Shown piece after piece: positions 11,841 through 23,222 of a stretch of 64,000 bases of DNA. The notes beneath the pieces were generated by a model. The model was given only the letters and a program-made list of their open reading frames with translations. It was not told the DNA's origin and did no database searches. Location: the NCBI GenBank assembly GCA_012274445.1, contig JAAROD010000007.1, positions 744,001 through 808,000 on the forward strand, read 5' to 3'. Source of the DNA: Sclerotiophoma versabilis (lineage: Eukaryota; Ascomycota; Dothideomycetes; Pleosporales; Didymellaceae). The translations under genes were made by a program, and so were the position numbers. Every line of letters starts with the position of its first letter. Positions within the stretch are counted from its first letter, which is position 1.

Positions 11841-12030
11841 CCTAGTAACGAGGTTGATTGAGGTAAAGTGACAGAATAGCAGACAAGGAGCTGCTAGAGA
11901 CCAGAGGGAGCTGGCTACTGATAGTAAGCAGGCAGCCTTAGGAGTGAAAGGAAAGAGGAAAAGAACAAAAGCTTTCACTAAGGCAGAAGTGACTGGTTTC
12001 AGTAGGTTAATGCACCCCAATCTACTAGTA
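11841..12030. repeat. dispersed repeat, copy B
   Basis: This is the second copy of the repeat at 7251-7440 in the same orientation, differing by many substitutions and small indels. The clearest shared blocks are the GACAAGGAGCTGCTAGAG region and the GAAAGGAAAGAGGAAAAG to AGGCAGAAGT region. Intergenic DNA without recognised genes continues to 12395. Confidence 0.6.
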
Positions 12031-12395
12031 CCAACACATGAACTGTAGAATCGTCTTGACAAGAAGGATACAGGCCGAAACTTGCAGCCAGAATGTAAAT
12101 CTGTAGGTCTATATATGGTACAGAGAGTGTGAGCAGTATGTTTCGGGCGAGTCCAACCACAAGGCCACAATGTTTCTACACGCTACTGCATCATCGAAAG
12201 GTGCAATGGAAGTTACGTATTGCAGCGTCTAGAGTCTAGTATACGAGCATAACTTTGAGCGCACGCGCACAGAATGTTAAAAGGAGCGAAGCATTAGATC
12301 AGAAAACCTGCGCGCATTCTAGCTTAAATACTGTGACATTGTTCGCTACAAAACCTAGAAAACAAAGCTAGCTGCAATCCATGCGCCTGTCAAAA

Positions 12396-13605
12396 CTAGT
12401 TGATGTAGGGGATTCCAGTAAGCTTCCACCCTCTCTCAGTCAACTCAACTTCTTTCCTTGGCTTCCCAGTATCATATTGGCACCGCTTTCCATCGCGCTC
12501 TGGAAACAGTCCACCAACATGAAGAGCATTTGGCCAATGTGTGGTGCCAATGGTTTTCTCGAGCGCTTCCTTCTTCTTTAACAACTGCTCTGGGCTTGCA
12601 TCTGTTACTGGCCCATAGCATGTGTAATAAGCGATTCTCGGGGTATTGCCCTTAGGGACCAAGTTATAGTGCGGCGTTCTCGAGTCCCACAGAATCAGAT
12701 CGCCTGGCTCCATGCTCGGCTTAACCCACTCGTACCCTTTCTCTTCAAGCCATTTCATCCCAGATGGCGTGAACCCATACCACTCATGAGTCCACGACCA
12801 AATCTTATCAGGCTCGTCCTTGAACGTCCTGTGGAACTCTTCGCTCGCAGCATATGCTCCCTTACAAACATACAAACCACCATCATCAGGGCCGTTGGGT
12901 AGAATGTTTACTAATCCTTGCATACATCTGAATGTGCTTGCCGTAGCAGGGTCTTGGTCCTGGTGTGGCCATGGAGTATTCGGCTTTTGGTCGGGGCGAT
13001 TTGGCCACTGGATGTTCATGCTATCGAAACTGACGAGGATATCAGGAGTATCGTGTAGTTTCTCGTATGCAGCAATCAAACCGGGCTCTTGACGGATGTT
13101 CCATGCCACTTCTTCGTGGTTGATGCCGTAGCCAAAGATCATGCCCTTCTCGTTCATGACCGGCAGATTTTTCTCCAATACGGTGCTGATGTCGTTGCGC
13201 TTGAAGCCTCCAGTAGGACTTTATGATGTAGTCAGTAAGGGATACACTAAGAACACAGAAGAGTAGAACGCGGGGGAACGGAACAACTTACAAGCTCTCC
13301 AGATAATCCCACACTGCATCTCCGTACTCCAACGCACGCTCCTTTGGAATTACACCTTTCACAACGACATAGCCATCACGAACCAGATCATCGCGCCAGT
13401 CGCCATAGGTTACGCCCTTTTGCTTATAGAGCTGGTTTGGGCCAGGTGCTTTTGGAGTCAATTTGCTCGAGAGCGGAACCTTTGTCTTTTGAGCGGTTCT
13501 AGGGTCTTTGTAGTTCGGGTCGCTACTGGGACGTGCATTCACGCCTTGGACAGGATTCGAGTGGGGAAACACCTGAGATGGTGTGGCGACGGCAGCAGCA
13601 GCCAT
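12396..13605 (-). CDS. phytanoyl-CoA dioxygenase (PhyH) family Fe(II)/2-oxoglutarate oxygenase
   Basis: This is a non-haem iron oxygenase that couples 2-oxoglutarate decarboxylation to substrate hydroxylation. Exons 13605-13292 and 13218-12396 give 378 aa. The double-stranded beta-helix iron ligands are visible: HxD in WPHQDQD and the distal His in DSRTPHYN, with the 2OG-binding Arg in NTPRIAYYT. The N-terminal 80 residues are Pro/Lys-rich linker, then YGDWRDDLVRDGYVVVKGVI starts the domain. It is transcribed divergently from the CocE-type hydrolase at 14246, and the 640-bp gap holds an array of TTCCGCGG motifs, so the two are probably co-regulated. The substrate is unknown; cytosolic location is inferred from the absence of a signal peptide. 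Confidence 0.85.
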
Positions 13606-13816
13606 TTGGGTATGTATAGGAGCTTGACAGCTAAAGATGTATGTTGAGTGATTCCGTAATAAAGCAAGTTATTGTGCTATTTGTGCTGAGTGCAAGTCAA
13701 TACAAAGTAAACTCTTATATATTTAAGCTGAAAGGCCGAAGTGAAACCAAGAATAGCATAAGTTTTTGGAATGTGGGGGTGGCGTGACAGGAGCTGTGGA
13801 GGGCGATATTTTGAGA

Positions 13817-13904
13817 TTCCGCGGGATAAAGATTCCGCGGAACGTAGATTCCGAGCCGATGCCCCCCCAATGATTGTTCCGCGGGTCGCTATGTAGTTTC
13901 CGAG
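13817..13904. promoter_or_regulatory. TTCCGCGG/TTCCGAG operator-like array
   Basis: TTCCGCGG occurs at 13817, 13833 (as the perfect palindrome TTCCGCGGAA) and 13877. TTCCGAG occurs at 13849 and 13898. The first three starts are exactly 16 bp apart. Two further CCGCGG sites lie near 14050 and 14125. CGG-containing inverted or everted sites are typical of Zn2Cys6 regulators. The array sits in the shared promoter of the PhyH and CocE-like genes. Confidence 0.6.
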
Positions 13905-14245
13905 CATCTGCCCCACGTGCCGATAAGGCGTGTAACCCGATGGGGAGTACTTCCGTAGATGCACGCCGCACAGTGGTGTCCGTATGTCTTTTCGTCGTAG
14001 CAGTAAGCATTTCCCAGCACTTTGCAACTACACTACCAGAGTCATTATGCCGCGGGCTGTATTGTCCCGAGACATAATCTGGGACCGAACAATTATTCAC
14101 ATTTATGCCCGCATCGGGTTTGTACCGCGGCTACTATGCCCACGTATCTTTCTAATGTTTCTTTGATTGCATCCCATTTCCAAATCTTCTCAATCATTGT
14201 TCATTTATTTTCTACCTTCCGTAGAGTTGAGCATAGCCATCCATT

Positions 14246-16027
14246 ATGCCTACGTCTATCGCATACGATGTAGAGGTTCCTGTCGATCCTATCTCTGCTC
14301 CGAAACCTGGCGAGGGTGGATATGTCACCTTCAATCCACATAGTGAAGTGCTGCCAGCCGGATGGAAGTACGATCATCCGGATGCTAAAGCTCTTACGTC
14401 GCCGATCCTCGTGGACCACGATGTCGCCATCAAGATGCGTGACGGGATTACACTCTACGCAGATGTATACAGACCCCCCGAGCCATCAGCCCCGGTGCCA
14501 GCGATCCTGTGTTGGTCGCCTTTTGGCAAGAAATTCAACGGCTTGATGAGTTTAGCTCTGATGACCCCATGGAATCTGGGGATCAAGCCTGGAACACTTT
14601 CTGGATTGGAGAAGTTCGAAGCACCTGATCCAGCAGACTGGGTTCCCAGAGGATACGCCATTGTGAATATTGACATCCGAGGCACGGGGGACTCAGAAGG
14701 GGTCATGGCTGTCTTAGGCTCCCAAGAGGCAGAAGACGGTTACGATACCATCGAAACCTTGGCACGAATGGCATGGTGTTCAGGGAAAGTCGGAATGGCG
14801 GGCAATAGCCATCTCGCGATTGCACAATGGTTTATCGCATCGACCCGACCACCGCATCTTGCAGCCATCGCTCCCTGGGAGGGTTGCGGAGACCTCTATC
14901 GAGAGCAGTTCGCGCGGGGTGGCATCTACGCCGGCGATTTGTTCGACCGGCTCATTGTCAAATACATGCTACATGGCCGTCAAGGGGTGGAGTCGTTCCG
15001 AAGGATGTTCGAAAAGAGTCCTCTCGCAAACAAGTGGTGGAACGACAAACGACCGAACATGAAGAACATCAACGTACCCACTTACATCACCGGCACCTGG
15101 ACAAATACTATGCACGGGATGGGCGCTATCAGGGGTTGGCTCCAAGTCGAAAGTCCGCAGAAGTGGCTGAGATGGCATCCCTGGCAGGAATGGTATGATC
15201 TATGGGGCAATCCACAGGCCAAGGAGGAGCTATTCCAATTCATGGATCATTTCCTCCAGGGCAAAGATAATGGATGGGAAAAGACACCTCGAGTAAGAAT
15301 GGCAGTGTTGCGTTTTGGCGAGCCGCAAGCGGACAAACCTCAATCCTACGAGAACGTCGTCGAAGACGATTTCCCAATCCCGAGAACTAAGTACACACCG
15401 ATGTATTTCAACTCTTCCGGCAAGATGTCTTCTACTGCCCCGACTGACTCCTCGGTCCTCTTATACAACTCGGAAAGTGCAGACAGCGTTTCGTTCACCC
15501 ATATCTTCTCAGAAAAAACCCGTCTGGTTGGTCTTCCTAAGGCTGTGTTGTACATGTCCTGTCCAGATCACGATGACATGGACATTTACATCCAACTGGA
15601 GAAGCTTTCGACATCCGGTGAGCCAATGGTGAACTTGAACATTCCGTGGTCTGGCATTCCCGTCAAGTCTTTTGACGAATTCAAACCCGAACAAGCGACC
15701 GAAGTCGTGCAATACCGAGGTCCCGGCGGCATACTGCGCGCTTCTCTGCGATCCATTGATGAGTCGAAGAGTATGCATCCGCACTGGCCATTTCATCCAC
15801 ATGACAAAGAGGAGAAAATCCCTGCAGGTACAGTTGTCAGGTTGGACATTGGTATATGGGCGTTTGGTATTGAGTATGAAGCAGGTGAGGGTATCCGTGT
15901 GCATGTCAGCGGTCGCACAAGAGCTATTGACAACTTCGGAACTCTGGACCACCTCAACAACAAAGGGACTCACCGACTTCATATCGGAGGCGAGACGCCT
16001 AGTCATGTTATTTTACCCTTTGTGTAG
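14246..16027 (+). CDS. CocE/NonD family hydrolase (X-Pro dipeptidyl-peptidase-like)
   Basis: This is a single-exon gene of 593 aa encoding an alpha/beta hydrolase of the PepX/CocE type, which acts on esters or amides. The N-terminal hydrolase domain starts at the MRDGITLYADVYRP strand and continues through VPRGYAIVNIDIRGTGDSEG to the nucleophile elbow MAGNSHLAIAQW (GxSxxA). The C-terminal jelly-roll domain (from about residue 375) matches the PepX C-terminal domain, ending HRLHIGGETPSHVILP. In bacterial CocE the catalytic Asp follows a GWYD-type motif; the aligned region here is ITGTWTNTMHG, so the acid residue may be replaced or moved. No signal peptide is seen. It shares a divergent promoter with the PhyH dioxygenase. 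The substrate cannot be predicted. Confidence 0.85.
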   Translation: MPTSIAYDVEVPVDPISAPKPGEGGYVTFNPHSEVLPAGWKYDHPDAKALTSPILVDHDVAIKMRDGITLYADVYRPPEPSAPVPAILCWSPFGKKFNGLMSLALMTPWNLGIKPGTLSGLEKFEAPDPADWVPRGYAIVNIDIRGTGDSEGVMAVLGSQEAEDGYDTIETLARMAWCSGKVGMAGNSHLAIAQWFIASTRPPHLAAIAPWEGCGDLYREQFARGGIYAGDLFDRLIVKYMLHGRQGVESFRRMFEKSPLANKWWNDKRPNMKNINVPTYITGTWTNTMHGMGAIRGWLQVESPQKWLRWHPWQEWYDLWGNPQAKEELFQFMDHFLQGKDNGWEKTPRVRMAVLRFGEPQADKPQSYENVVEDDFPIPRTKYTPMYFNSSGKMSSTAPTDSSVLLYNSESADSVSFTHIFSEKTRLVGLPKAVLYMSCPDHDDMDIYIQLEKLSTSGEPMVNLNIPWSGIPVKSFDEFKPEQATEVVQYRGPGGILRASLRSIDESKSMHPHWPFHPHDKEEKIPAGTVVRLDIGIWAFGIEYEAGEGIRVHVSGRTRAIDNFGTLDHLNNKGTHRLHIGGETPSHVILPFV

Positions 16028-16604
16028 AGTGTGATATCGAGCAAACCAAACCATATATACAAATAGCAAGCTGAACAATTCATTACACATCACCTGACGC
16101 CAAACGCATTTCTGTAGTTCACATCGTATAGCTGCTGTTTTTTGTTTCTCAGTGCATGTATTATGTTAGTCCAATGCTCAAGAGTATAACACACATTAAA
16201 GACGGAGAATCTAGCATATTAATACCGTTTATTACAATATAGCTCATATCCCCGTTTCGGTGTGCATAGGGTTCTTTGGACTCTCTACATGGGTGAGTAT
16301 TTTGGAGGTCTATCAGATTCTGAAGTGTGCATTGATGTGGGTGACCTGACTTCTCCTGATGTGTGGCATTACCCCTGTCGTGCTGAGCAACAGAAGTAAG
16401 ATTACCATGGCTCGTGGATGAAATGGAAATTCGGAACGTAAGATTAAAGGCATCTTAAGATAGTAATGGACTGGCTGAGTGAACGCCATGGCTCAGGTGT
16501 TGCTGTAATAGACTAAACGCCAGTGTCTCAAATCGCTGCCTGATCCATCGATTGAGCTCATAAACTGGCCACATACATGACTTTCGCACTGAAGTCTTCT
16601 CCTT
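16028..16604. other. convergent intergenic region
   Basis: This is the 3' flank shared by the convergent hydrolase and MFS genes. No gene or repeat is recognised. Confidence 0.55.
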
Positions 16605-18459
16605 CTATACCTTCCAGATATATTTTGTCGCAACCTCTCGAATCTTCTTGCCGAACAGATACGCCGGAATTGCCATGCCGCCTAGAACTCCTGTGACAAT
16701 TGCGAATATGTCCATGGATGTTTTGTAACCAAGTACCTGGACTGCAGGCACAGTCGAGTAGCTTAGTCCAAAAGAGATAAACCCTCGTCCTGCACACAAG
16801 AGGAGGAGCAGAGGACCTGCTTTGCTCGGGAACTACATTTTGTATTATTATAGTGCTTCCTTGCAGATGATCAAAGGTTCCAAACTCACCGAGTCAACCA
16901 AATAGGTAATGCCGACCATATTGGCTCCGTTGAAAGCAAAAAACCCAATGTGGTAAGTTAGTACGATGGCGGACCATTGCCAATGCTCCTCTGCTGCGCG
17001 GCCGTAGATGACACAGGATATGATCATTAGTGTAACGGGAATTGCCAGAGCAAGAAGACGGTACTCCGGTTCATATACACCTCGATGCTTTCGACTCATC
17101 ATCTTCACGACCATGTCCGAGCCGTACCCAAGAACAGGGACAACTAGTGTCGCAGCAACGACTTGACTCAACTGTACTAGTCCAAGCCACTGATTCTTGA
17201 ACAGGTAGGGCGGTTGTGCGAGGATCTGAGCGAAGGTCGAGGCGTGATAGACGTAGACACCAAGGTATGCTCCATTGAGCAATAACAACCAGAACATTGT
17301 GGGAATAATCAATCCTTGCCCAGTTTCCTTGTAGAACTGGACTGTGGCCCACCAGTTGGGCTTAGCGTTGATCAACTTCAACGAATGTTTCCAGGTTCGC
17401 GGACCCCAGGTGGCCTCATCGATCTTATGGTTCTGAGCCGTGGTTACCCGGAAGATGGCTTCCCGTTGCCCAAGCTTGTCGACTTCGCCGCGTTCGTTGA
17501 AATTTAGATGCACCTCACCCACTATTGATATGTAAGCTAAATCTTGTTGCCAGGGTGTATTTAAAAACTCACATTCGGCATCGGAAGGACGTTCGAACTT
17601 GGATTCGTAGAGGAAAAAGAATGCTAGGACGAGTAGTGCCGCATTGATAATCGCAATGATCCCATACCACCACTTTAGTCCCAACTGCGGATTGGGAATA
17701 ATGATTGTAGTTGCATAGAACATTGCTGCAACGATGACTGTGTTGTTGTTAGTAGGAAGAATTCATGATTTAGGTAGATGCAAATACCATTTTCGATCCC
17801 GACAAACCATGCAACGCCTCGGCCACGCTCGTGAAGGAAAAATATTTCTTGGACAATCATCGGTGCCAAAGCCTCGCTCTGTCCTGCTGCCAAACTGAAG
17901 ACATTACGCCCTGCGATGTGACTCGTGAGTGTCTTCGCATTCGCACACCATATTGACGATGCGATACAAAGTACTAGGGTTCCCAAGAACACTGGTCTCC
18001 GGCCAATAGCTACGCATAAGGGCATAGAGAACAAATTACCAAGGCCCATAAAAAGTGTTGGATATGTCAAGAGATCTGTAACTCTTGAGGCGTCTTCTGG
18101 TGGGTATAGGTGTACGAGGACTGGAGCGACAGCTCCCAATGCTGATGTGCAAAGAACAGAGAAGGCACCGTAGACGGCTACGATAAACACGATCGTGAAC
18201 TTATGCCATTTCGGGAGGTTAAGTGGATCTATCTGTAGGTCAGCAACGTATCGAACACCTGTGGGGACAGCCCCTTTTTGAGATCAAATTTACCTTTAGG
18301 GTCAGGGCTTGGGGTGGGGATTAGAATGACAGTACCGTCATCCAGCAGTTGGACAGTCCCGCGAGCCTGGTGATGGTTGTTTGCTTTATTCGTTTCGATG
18401 TCCTCGATGTCCTCGATTATGCTGGTGCTGTCCTTCAGATGGCCTGTGGGTGAGGCCAT
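16605..18459 (-). CDS. MFS transporter, DHA-type
   Basis: This is a plasma-membrane or vacuolar proton antiporter of the major facilitator superfamily. Five exons (18459-18294, 18228-17788, 17725-17573, 17521-16890 and 16832-16605) join in frame to 539 aa. A hydrophilic N-terminus ends in PKDPLNLPKWHKF, the typical entry to TM1 of fungal drug/metabolite exporters. TM1-6 follow with the loop signature GRRPVF, then a cytosolic loop of about 100 residues, and TM7-12 including a C-terminal helix with GVLGGMAIPAYLFGKK. An upstream in-frame Met at 18531 is possible, but the later start has the better context. It is divergent from the Zn2Cys6 regulator, which suggests export or uptake of the cluster's compound under that regulator. 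Confidence 0.88.
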
Positions 18460-18924
18460 GGTGGGAGTATCGGCAGGGTGTCGGAGCCTTGAGGCCAGTG
18501 GTGTTCCGATGCGTAGATGCGTCTGCAACAAGTAGACCTTGCAGCGGTAGGAGATGGGTACATATCAACAAAGTCGACTCGGGTCAAAACACTGCTCACA
18601 TAACATCTAGCCTTCCCCAGATTCCCCGCAACTGCACCCCAAAACCCCACATCCCGAGACAGCTCTCGTCAATTCGGCGCTTTTTTTCAGGGTTTCAGCT
18701 GGATAGACGGCAGGAGGTTTGACCATAGCGTGGGCTGCGTGGTCACAGGACCAATAGCCGGCGCCTTTCCCCGCACGCCAATCGAGGGCCGTGCACAACA
18801 ACAAGATCCCACTCGGCAACCGGGCCAAAATCCCTCGGAGAACTTCACAAAGATCCCTCGGAGTCAACCTCACCTATCGTTCGGAACCATAGCCATAGGA
18901 ATCCCCACGGACGGCTCAATCCTC
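18460..18924. promoter_or_regulatory. shared divergent promoter with CCTCGG repeats
   Basis: This 465-bp region separates the MFS gene from the Zn2Cys6 gene. ATCCCTCGGAG is present twice, at 18830-18840 and 18853-18863, on the same strand 23 bp apart. A CGG-N8-CGG direct repeat lies at 18471-18484. CCTCGG is the known core site of the fungal fatty-acid regulators FarA/FarB/Ctf1; that this regulator uses it is only a guess. Confidence 0.45.
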
Positions 18925-21208
18925 ATGTCCTTATCCTCCGACCCCGGCGCAGCTTGTGTTCCCGGAGGTCCCACTTCCGCACCGACTTCAAAGCGAAGAC
19001 GGCTCAATCTTGCGTGCAACTACTGTCGCAGTCGCAAAACAAGATGCGACGAGCAGAAGCCATCATGCCATGCTTGTCTTGCAGCAGGCTTAATTTGCAT
19101 TACAACAGACCCAAGGAGACCTGATCGACAAGTAGAACGTCGTGAAGCTGGCACGAGACCTGCCGATCGCAGACTATCTTCTCTTACCAGTCAAACACCT
19201 GAGGAAGAGATTTTGCACCACCAGGTGGTGAGTGCCGCGTCGCCTGATGACGCCCCTAGCGCAGTACTTAGTAGTACTGAGAGGGAGCAGATGTCCGCAG
19301 GAGGAGATAGAGAGGAACAATCACGACCAGTGGGCGACAACAACCTCACCAGTGGAGAGAAATTTCGTGGTCCACTACCCATCTTCAAACATGACATCAG
19401 CTCTAGTACTGTTGAGCTTTTGACTGGCTGGCTTAACATGGCTTTTTTTCGTCTTGGGCTCGGACATCGCTTCACGCCGAAATTTCCGCAGGGCGCCAGC
19501 CCGAGTCCCGCTCCGTTCCCAATCCATACCCCTTTGCTGCCAGATCCCGTGCAATGTGAAGCATGGGTCTCGAATTACTTTCGGAGGGTTGACCCTGTGT
19601 ACCCTGTATTGAACAAGAGAGAAGTTGTTGCCGCTCTCACTACCGTACAGACGCATGGTATCGGGTCATATGTCTCAAGCCCGGAGCGTCTACCCCACGT
19701 TATCACAATACTTATTGTCCTTGAACTGGGGTCCGGCAAGTTCACAAGTCCTAGCTCGGGAATCTCTGAGATAAACATGTATTTGAAAGACTTGCTTGGC
19801 AGATTGATCGGATATCCGACACTCCCAAACGTCAAAGCTCTATTCCTCTTAGCGCTTAACAGCTATCACTACGATGAGCTTGCTTCTTCTTGGTCTATGC
19901 TCAGTCTCTGTCTGTCTATGGCTACAGCCATTGGACTTGAAAAGCCGAAGACAGTTTCTGCATCAATCCCAATAGGTGAAGAAGAAGATAGAAAGCGGAC
20001 GTGGTGGTCAATCTTCACTTTTGAGAAATTCCTTGCTTTTGAAATGGGGCGACAGTCTTCCTTCTCCGTCGACGTACCTTCAAATCTTGAATCAATAGTC
20101 GTCTCTTCTCGCTGTCCCGCGGAAGAGTGCTTTGGAAGCGTGGACGCTGAAGCTGGTCAGTTTATGGCTCATGAACAACCAGAGAACATTAGGTTCTTCG
20201 AAGCCGTCACCAGCCTTGCTAGGATCCTGGGCGAGATCGGAAGTCGCTGCGTCCAAGTCCGCGACCGAGAGGAGGTATCTGGGAAAGAAGACATCCAGCG
20301 AATAATTGCAGAAAAGGTCAAGATCACCGGAGAGGCCTGCTTGCAACTAACAAGTTGGGCAGAGGACTTGCCAGATAACCTAAGACCCGGATCAGACTTT
20401 ATCTATGATCCATGCACGTTTCCATACGCGGCTTTTCTCTCGATGCACTACCACAACGCCATTCTAGTTCTTACCCGTAACTCTCTCTTGATCAGTGAAT
20501 CGGCGCACCGCATCAGCACCGAAGTAATTGCAAAGAATCAGCCTTGGGCCCGCGTCATCCGCAACGGGCAACCCATGGTAGCTAATGCCGCACGAAAGGT
20601 TATCAAAACTTTCATTGAGGCTGAGGAGATTGGAACTCCGCTCTTGATACCTCATACGAATGCGTCCTTACATGCGCTGTACGTACTGGCAGTACATCTG
20701 CTGAGGCATCCAAAAACGATGTTGGGGGAGACAGATCAAAATGTAGGTTACTGAGGATATTTTTCTTTCTCTAGGGTGTCACCACTGGATACTGACAACA
20801 ACACAGCTCATCGGCCACGCGGTGCAATTTGCAAAACGGCGGATACACCCACGAATAAATACAGTCCGGGATCTTGATCTTATCTTCGACGAGATCAATG
20901 AGGTTCTTAAGCAAAACATGGGGTCGACTGCCACCAGAACTCGAAATGCGACCCCTTGCAGATCAAACCGTAACTTTGGACGGGAAACAGACGTATCAGA
21001 CCAAACGCATCTTTCGGTGATTTCTGATGTATCTATGTATAGCTCCTTGGCAGGTACTACCGGCTTGAGTAACGAGGGGATTCTAGGGCTGGGACCTCAA
21101 ATGGATTGCGTGTCTCAGGAGGGCTATAGCGATGACGCATTCTGTTACTACGGCATGGACATAGGGACCTGGATAGGACTGGATAATATCAGGTGGGACC
21201 AGAATTAG
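18925..21208 (+). CDS. Zn2Cys6 transcription factor with fungal-specific TF domain
   Basis: This is a nuclear regulator of the Gal4-like class. Exons 18925-20742 and 20807-21208 give 739 aa. The binuclear zinc cluster is complete: CX2CX6CX6CX2CX6C at residues 31-58, preceded by the basic patch KRRRLNLA. The middle-homology region (fungal_trans) follows, with WVSNYFRRVDPVYPVLNK at its start and EEEDRKRTWWSIFTFEKFLAFEMGR as the characteristic core. The C-terminal 130 residues after the intron are low-complexity and acidic, plausibly the activation region. An in-frame upstream Met at 18730 would overlap the promoter repeats, so 18925 is preferred. It is likely the local regulator of the surrounding metabolic genes. 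Confidence 0.88.
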
Positions 21209-22380
21209 CAGATTCCGTGTCCTCTGTAGAAAGTACAAACATTGATACAGACGCAGGTCTTGTTATGCTGCTTTGCGGAACTCATCCTACTCACCATGCC
21301 TGCGCGATGTTTTCCTTGCAATTTGATGTAGCGATAAGAAACGGCGAGTAACTCTACACCCATGCTCTAGTGTGTCACGTACACATTGCTCGAACTTGAC
21401 CCAGAGAACAACCTTTTCCATCAGTTCATCTGTCCCTCTCACGTTGTAGATGTATTGAGACGGGACAACTCAGCGTAGGCGCATTTCCCGAAAGCGAGGG
21501 CATTCTCGTACGAAGCCAGATCCAGGTGCCAAGTAGAAATTCGTGATGCCCTTCAATAATGTCTCATTGTAAACTGTTCCAATAGTTGAAGTGGACAGTC
21601 AGAGCTGTGCCATTCGTCAAGAGGGCACAACTGTATTCTCTAGATTCACAGGTATTTGGCATACTGCAGACCTGCACCAGTATCTACAACCGTTACGATG
21701 ATTGCATCTAAATGGAAGTCAAAGTTAATAATCTAGGTTATGCCAGATGCTTTATCAATCAGCATCTTAAATACTTAGCTATGATGTGAGAGAAAGAGAT
21801 GTTAAGGAGACATATGACTGAACTGACAAGCTTGATAGAGCCGAACAGGATTTGTCGCGTAGGGCTTCCATTAAATAAGTAGCGAAGTGTTCCTCAAGAG
21901 CGCTCCTCAGAGCCCGCAAATAGTACGGACACTGTGGAGGTATCAAAGGTTGCAAGAGCCACGGAGCCCCTGAGTTGCTGAGCAGAACCAGACTACGCCT
22001 ACAGTTACGGAACTGACTAAATATGCATGAGTGATAAATGTGGAACATATCCAGAAGGCTACTTGTTAATATATCAAATGCGTCTCTCGAAAGATAGATG
22101 CTGTGGCGGTGAGAGTGCATTGTCAAACGAGAGTAAGTGATGTGTCCAGTCTGGTGGCATGACAGAAGTTTAACTGTCTACCTTCAGGTGGGAACAAACT
22201 GGAGTCGCGAAATTGGTAAGAGGCGGCAAGTAAGAGATTTTGAATGACTCAAACAAGGTGTTGTTGGGCCGGCGCGGGGGTGGGCGGCATTGCGCCTAGA
22301 CTAAACCGAATCTGGAAGCCGCGGTGGGCATAAATTAGTAAATACTGAAACAGTCATAGGACTGACATCTAGCTTTCATC
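21209..22380. other. intergenic, nothing recognised
   Basis: No frame here shows family resemblance. A CCGCGG site (about 22318) lies upstream of the methyltransferase gene and echoes the array at 13817. Confidence 0.5.
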
Positions 22381-23114
22381 ATGGAAAAAGAGGGTATGAG
22401 GTCAAAGAGCAAATATGAGTGTCTTCACTGAGGACTATCACAGCCCCAGACGATATGAAAGCTCGGCTTAAGAGCTCTTACGATGCTATAGCCGACAAGT
22501 ACAATGCCGAATTCGCCAGACCTGACGATCCGGTTAGAATTCACTATCTGAACCTCCTATTAGATCAGCTCGAGACAAATACCCAGCAAACAGCCTCTGT
22601 ACTCGAACTGGGCTGTGGCGCCGGCGTACCTGCGACGAAGCACCTCCTTGAGGTCGAGCGCCCTCTGATACACGTCACAGGCAACGACCTCTCCACCTCA
22701 CAGCTGGATCTTGCGTGCAAGAACTTGGCTAACTACAATAATCGACTTACAATTGTGGAAGGGGACATGATGGCCATGACGTTTCCAGAACAAACATTCG
22801 ACGCTATCACAGGTTTCTACAGCATCATCCATCTACCTCGCGAGGAACAGACCCAGCTCATACAAAAGATTGCAGCTTGGCTGAAGCCAGGCGGCTTGCT
22901 GCTGGCCAACTTTGCAGTCGAGGAGTCAAAGGTCATTATTGAAGAGCAATGGCTGGAGGAAGACAAAGGCTGGATGTATTGGAGTTCTTGGGGAGAGGAG
23001 GGCAGCGTCAAAATGCTTGAAGATGGGGGATTCAAGGTTATTGTGAGAGAAACCAAACAAGTTGAGGGAGACGCAAATTTTGTCTGGCTCCTGGCGAAGA
23101 AGACGCTAAGCTAG
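22381..23114 (+). CDS. class I SAM-dependent methyltransferase
   Basis: This is a small-molecule methyltransferase. Exon 1 (22381-22393, 13 nt, MEKE) joins exon 2 (22444-23114) to give 227 aa; if unspliced, translation could start at 22455. SAM-binding motif I is VLELGCGAGVPATKHL. The acidic residue ending strand 2 is in VTGNDLS, motif II is DAITGFYSIIHLP and motif III is LKPGGLLLANF. It lacks a signal peptide. It is convergent with the FAD monooxygenase 108 bp downstream, a pairing common in tailoring steps of secondary metabolism. The acceptor atom and substrate are unknown. Confidence 0.85.
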
Positions 23115-23222
23115 GATTCGGGATGGAGTTAAGCCAAACATCATAATACATACATTGTTGGTATCGAAGAGCTGAGAGTATTTGCAAGATATGATATCCG
23201 TGACAAAAGGACAGCGTGCTCA

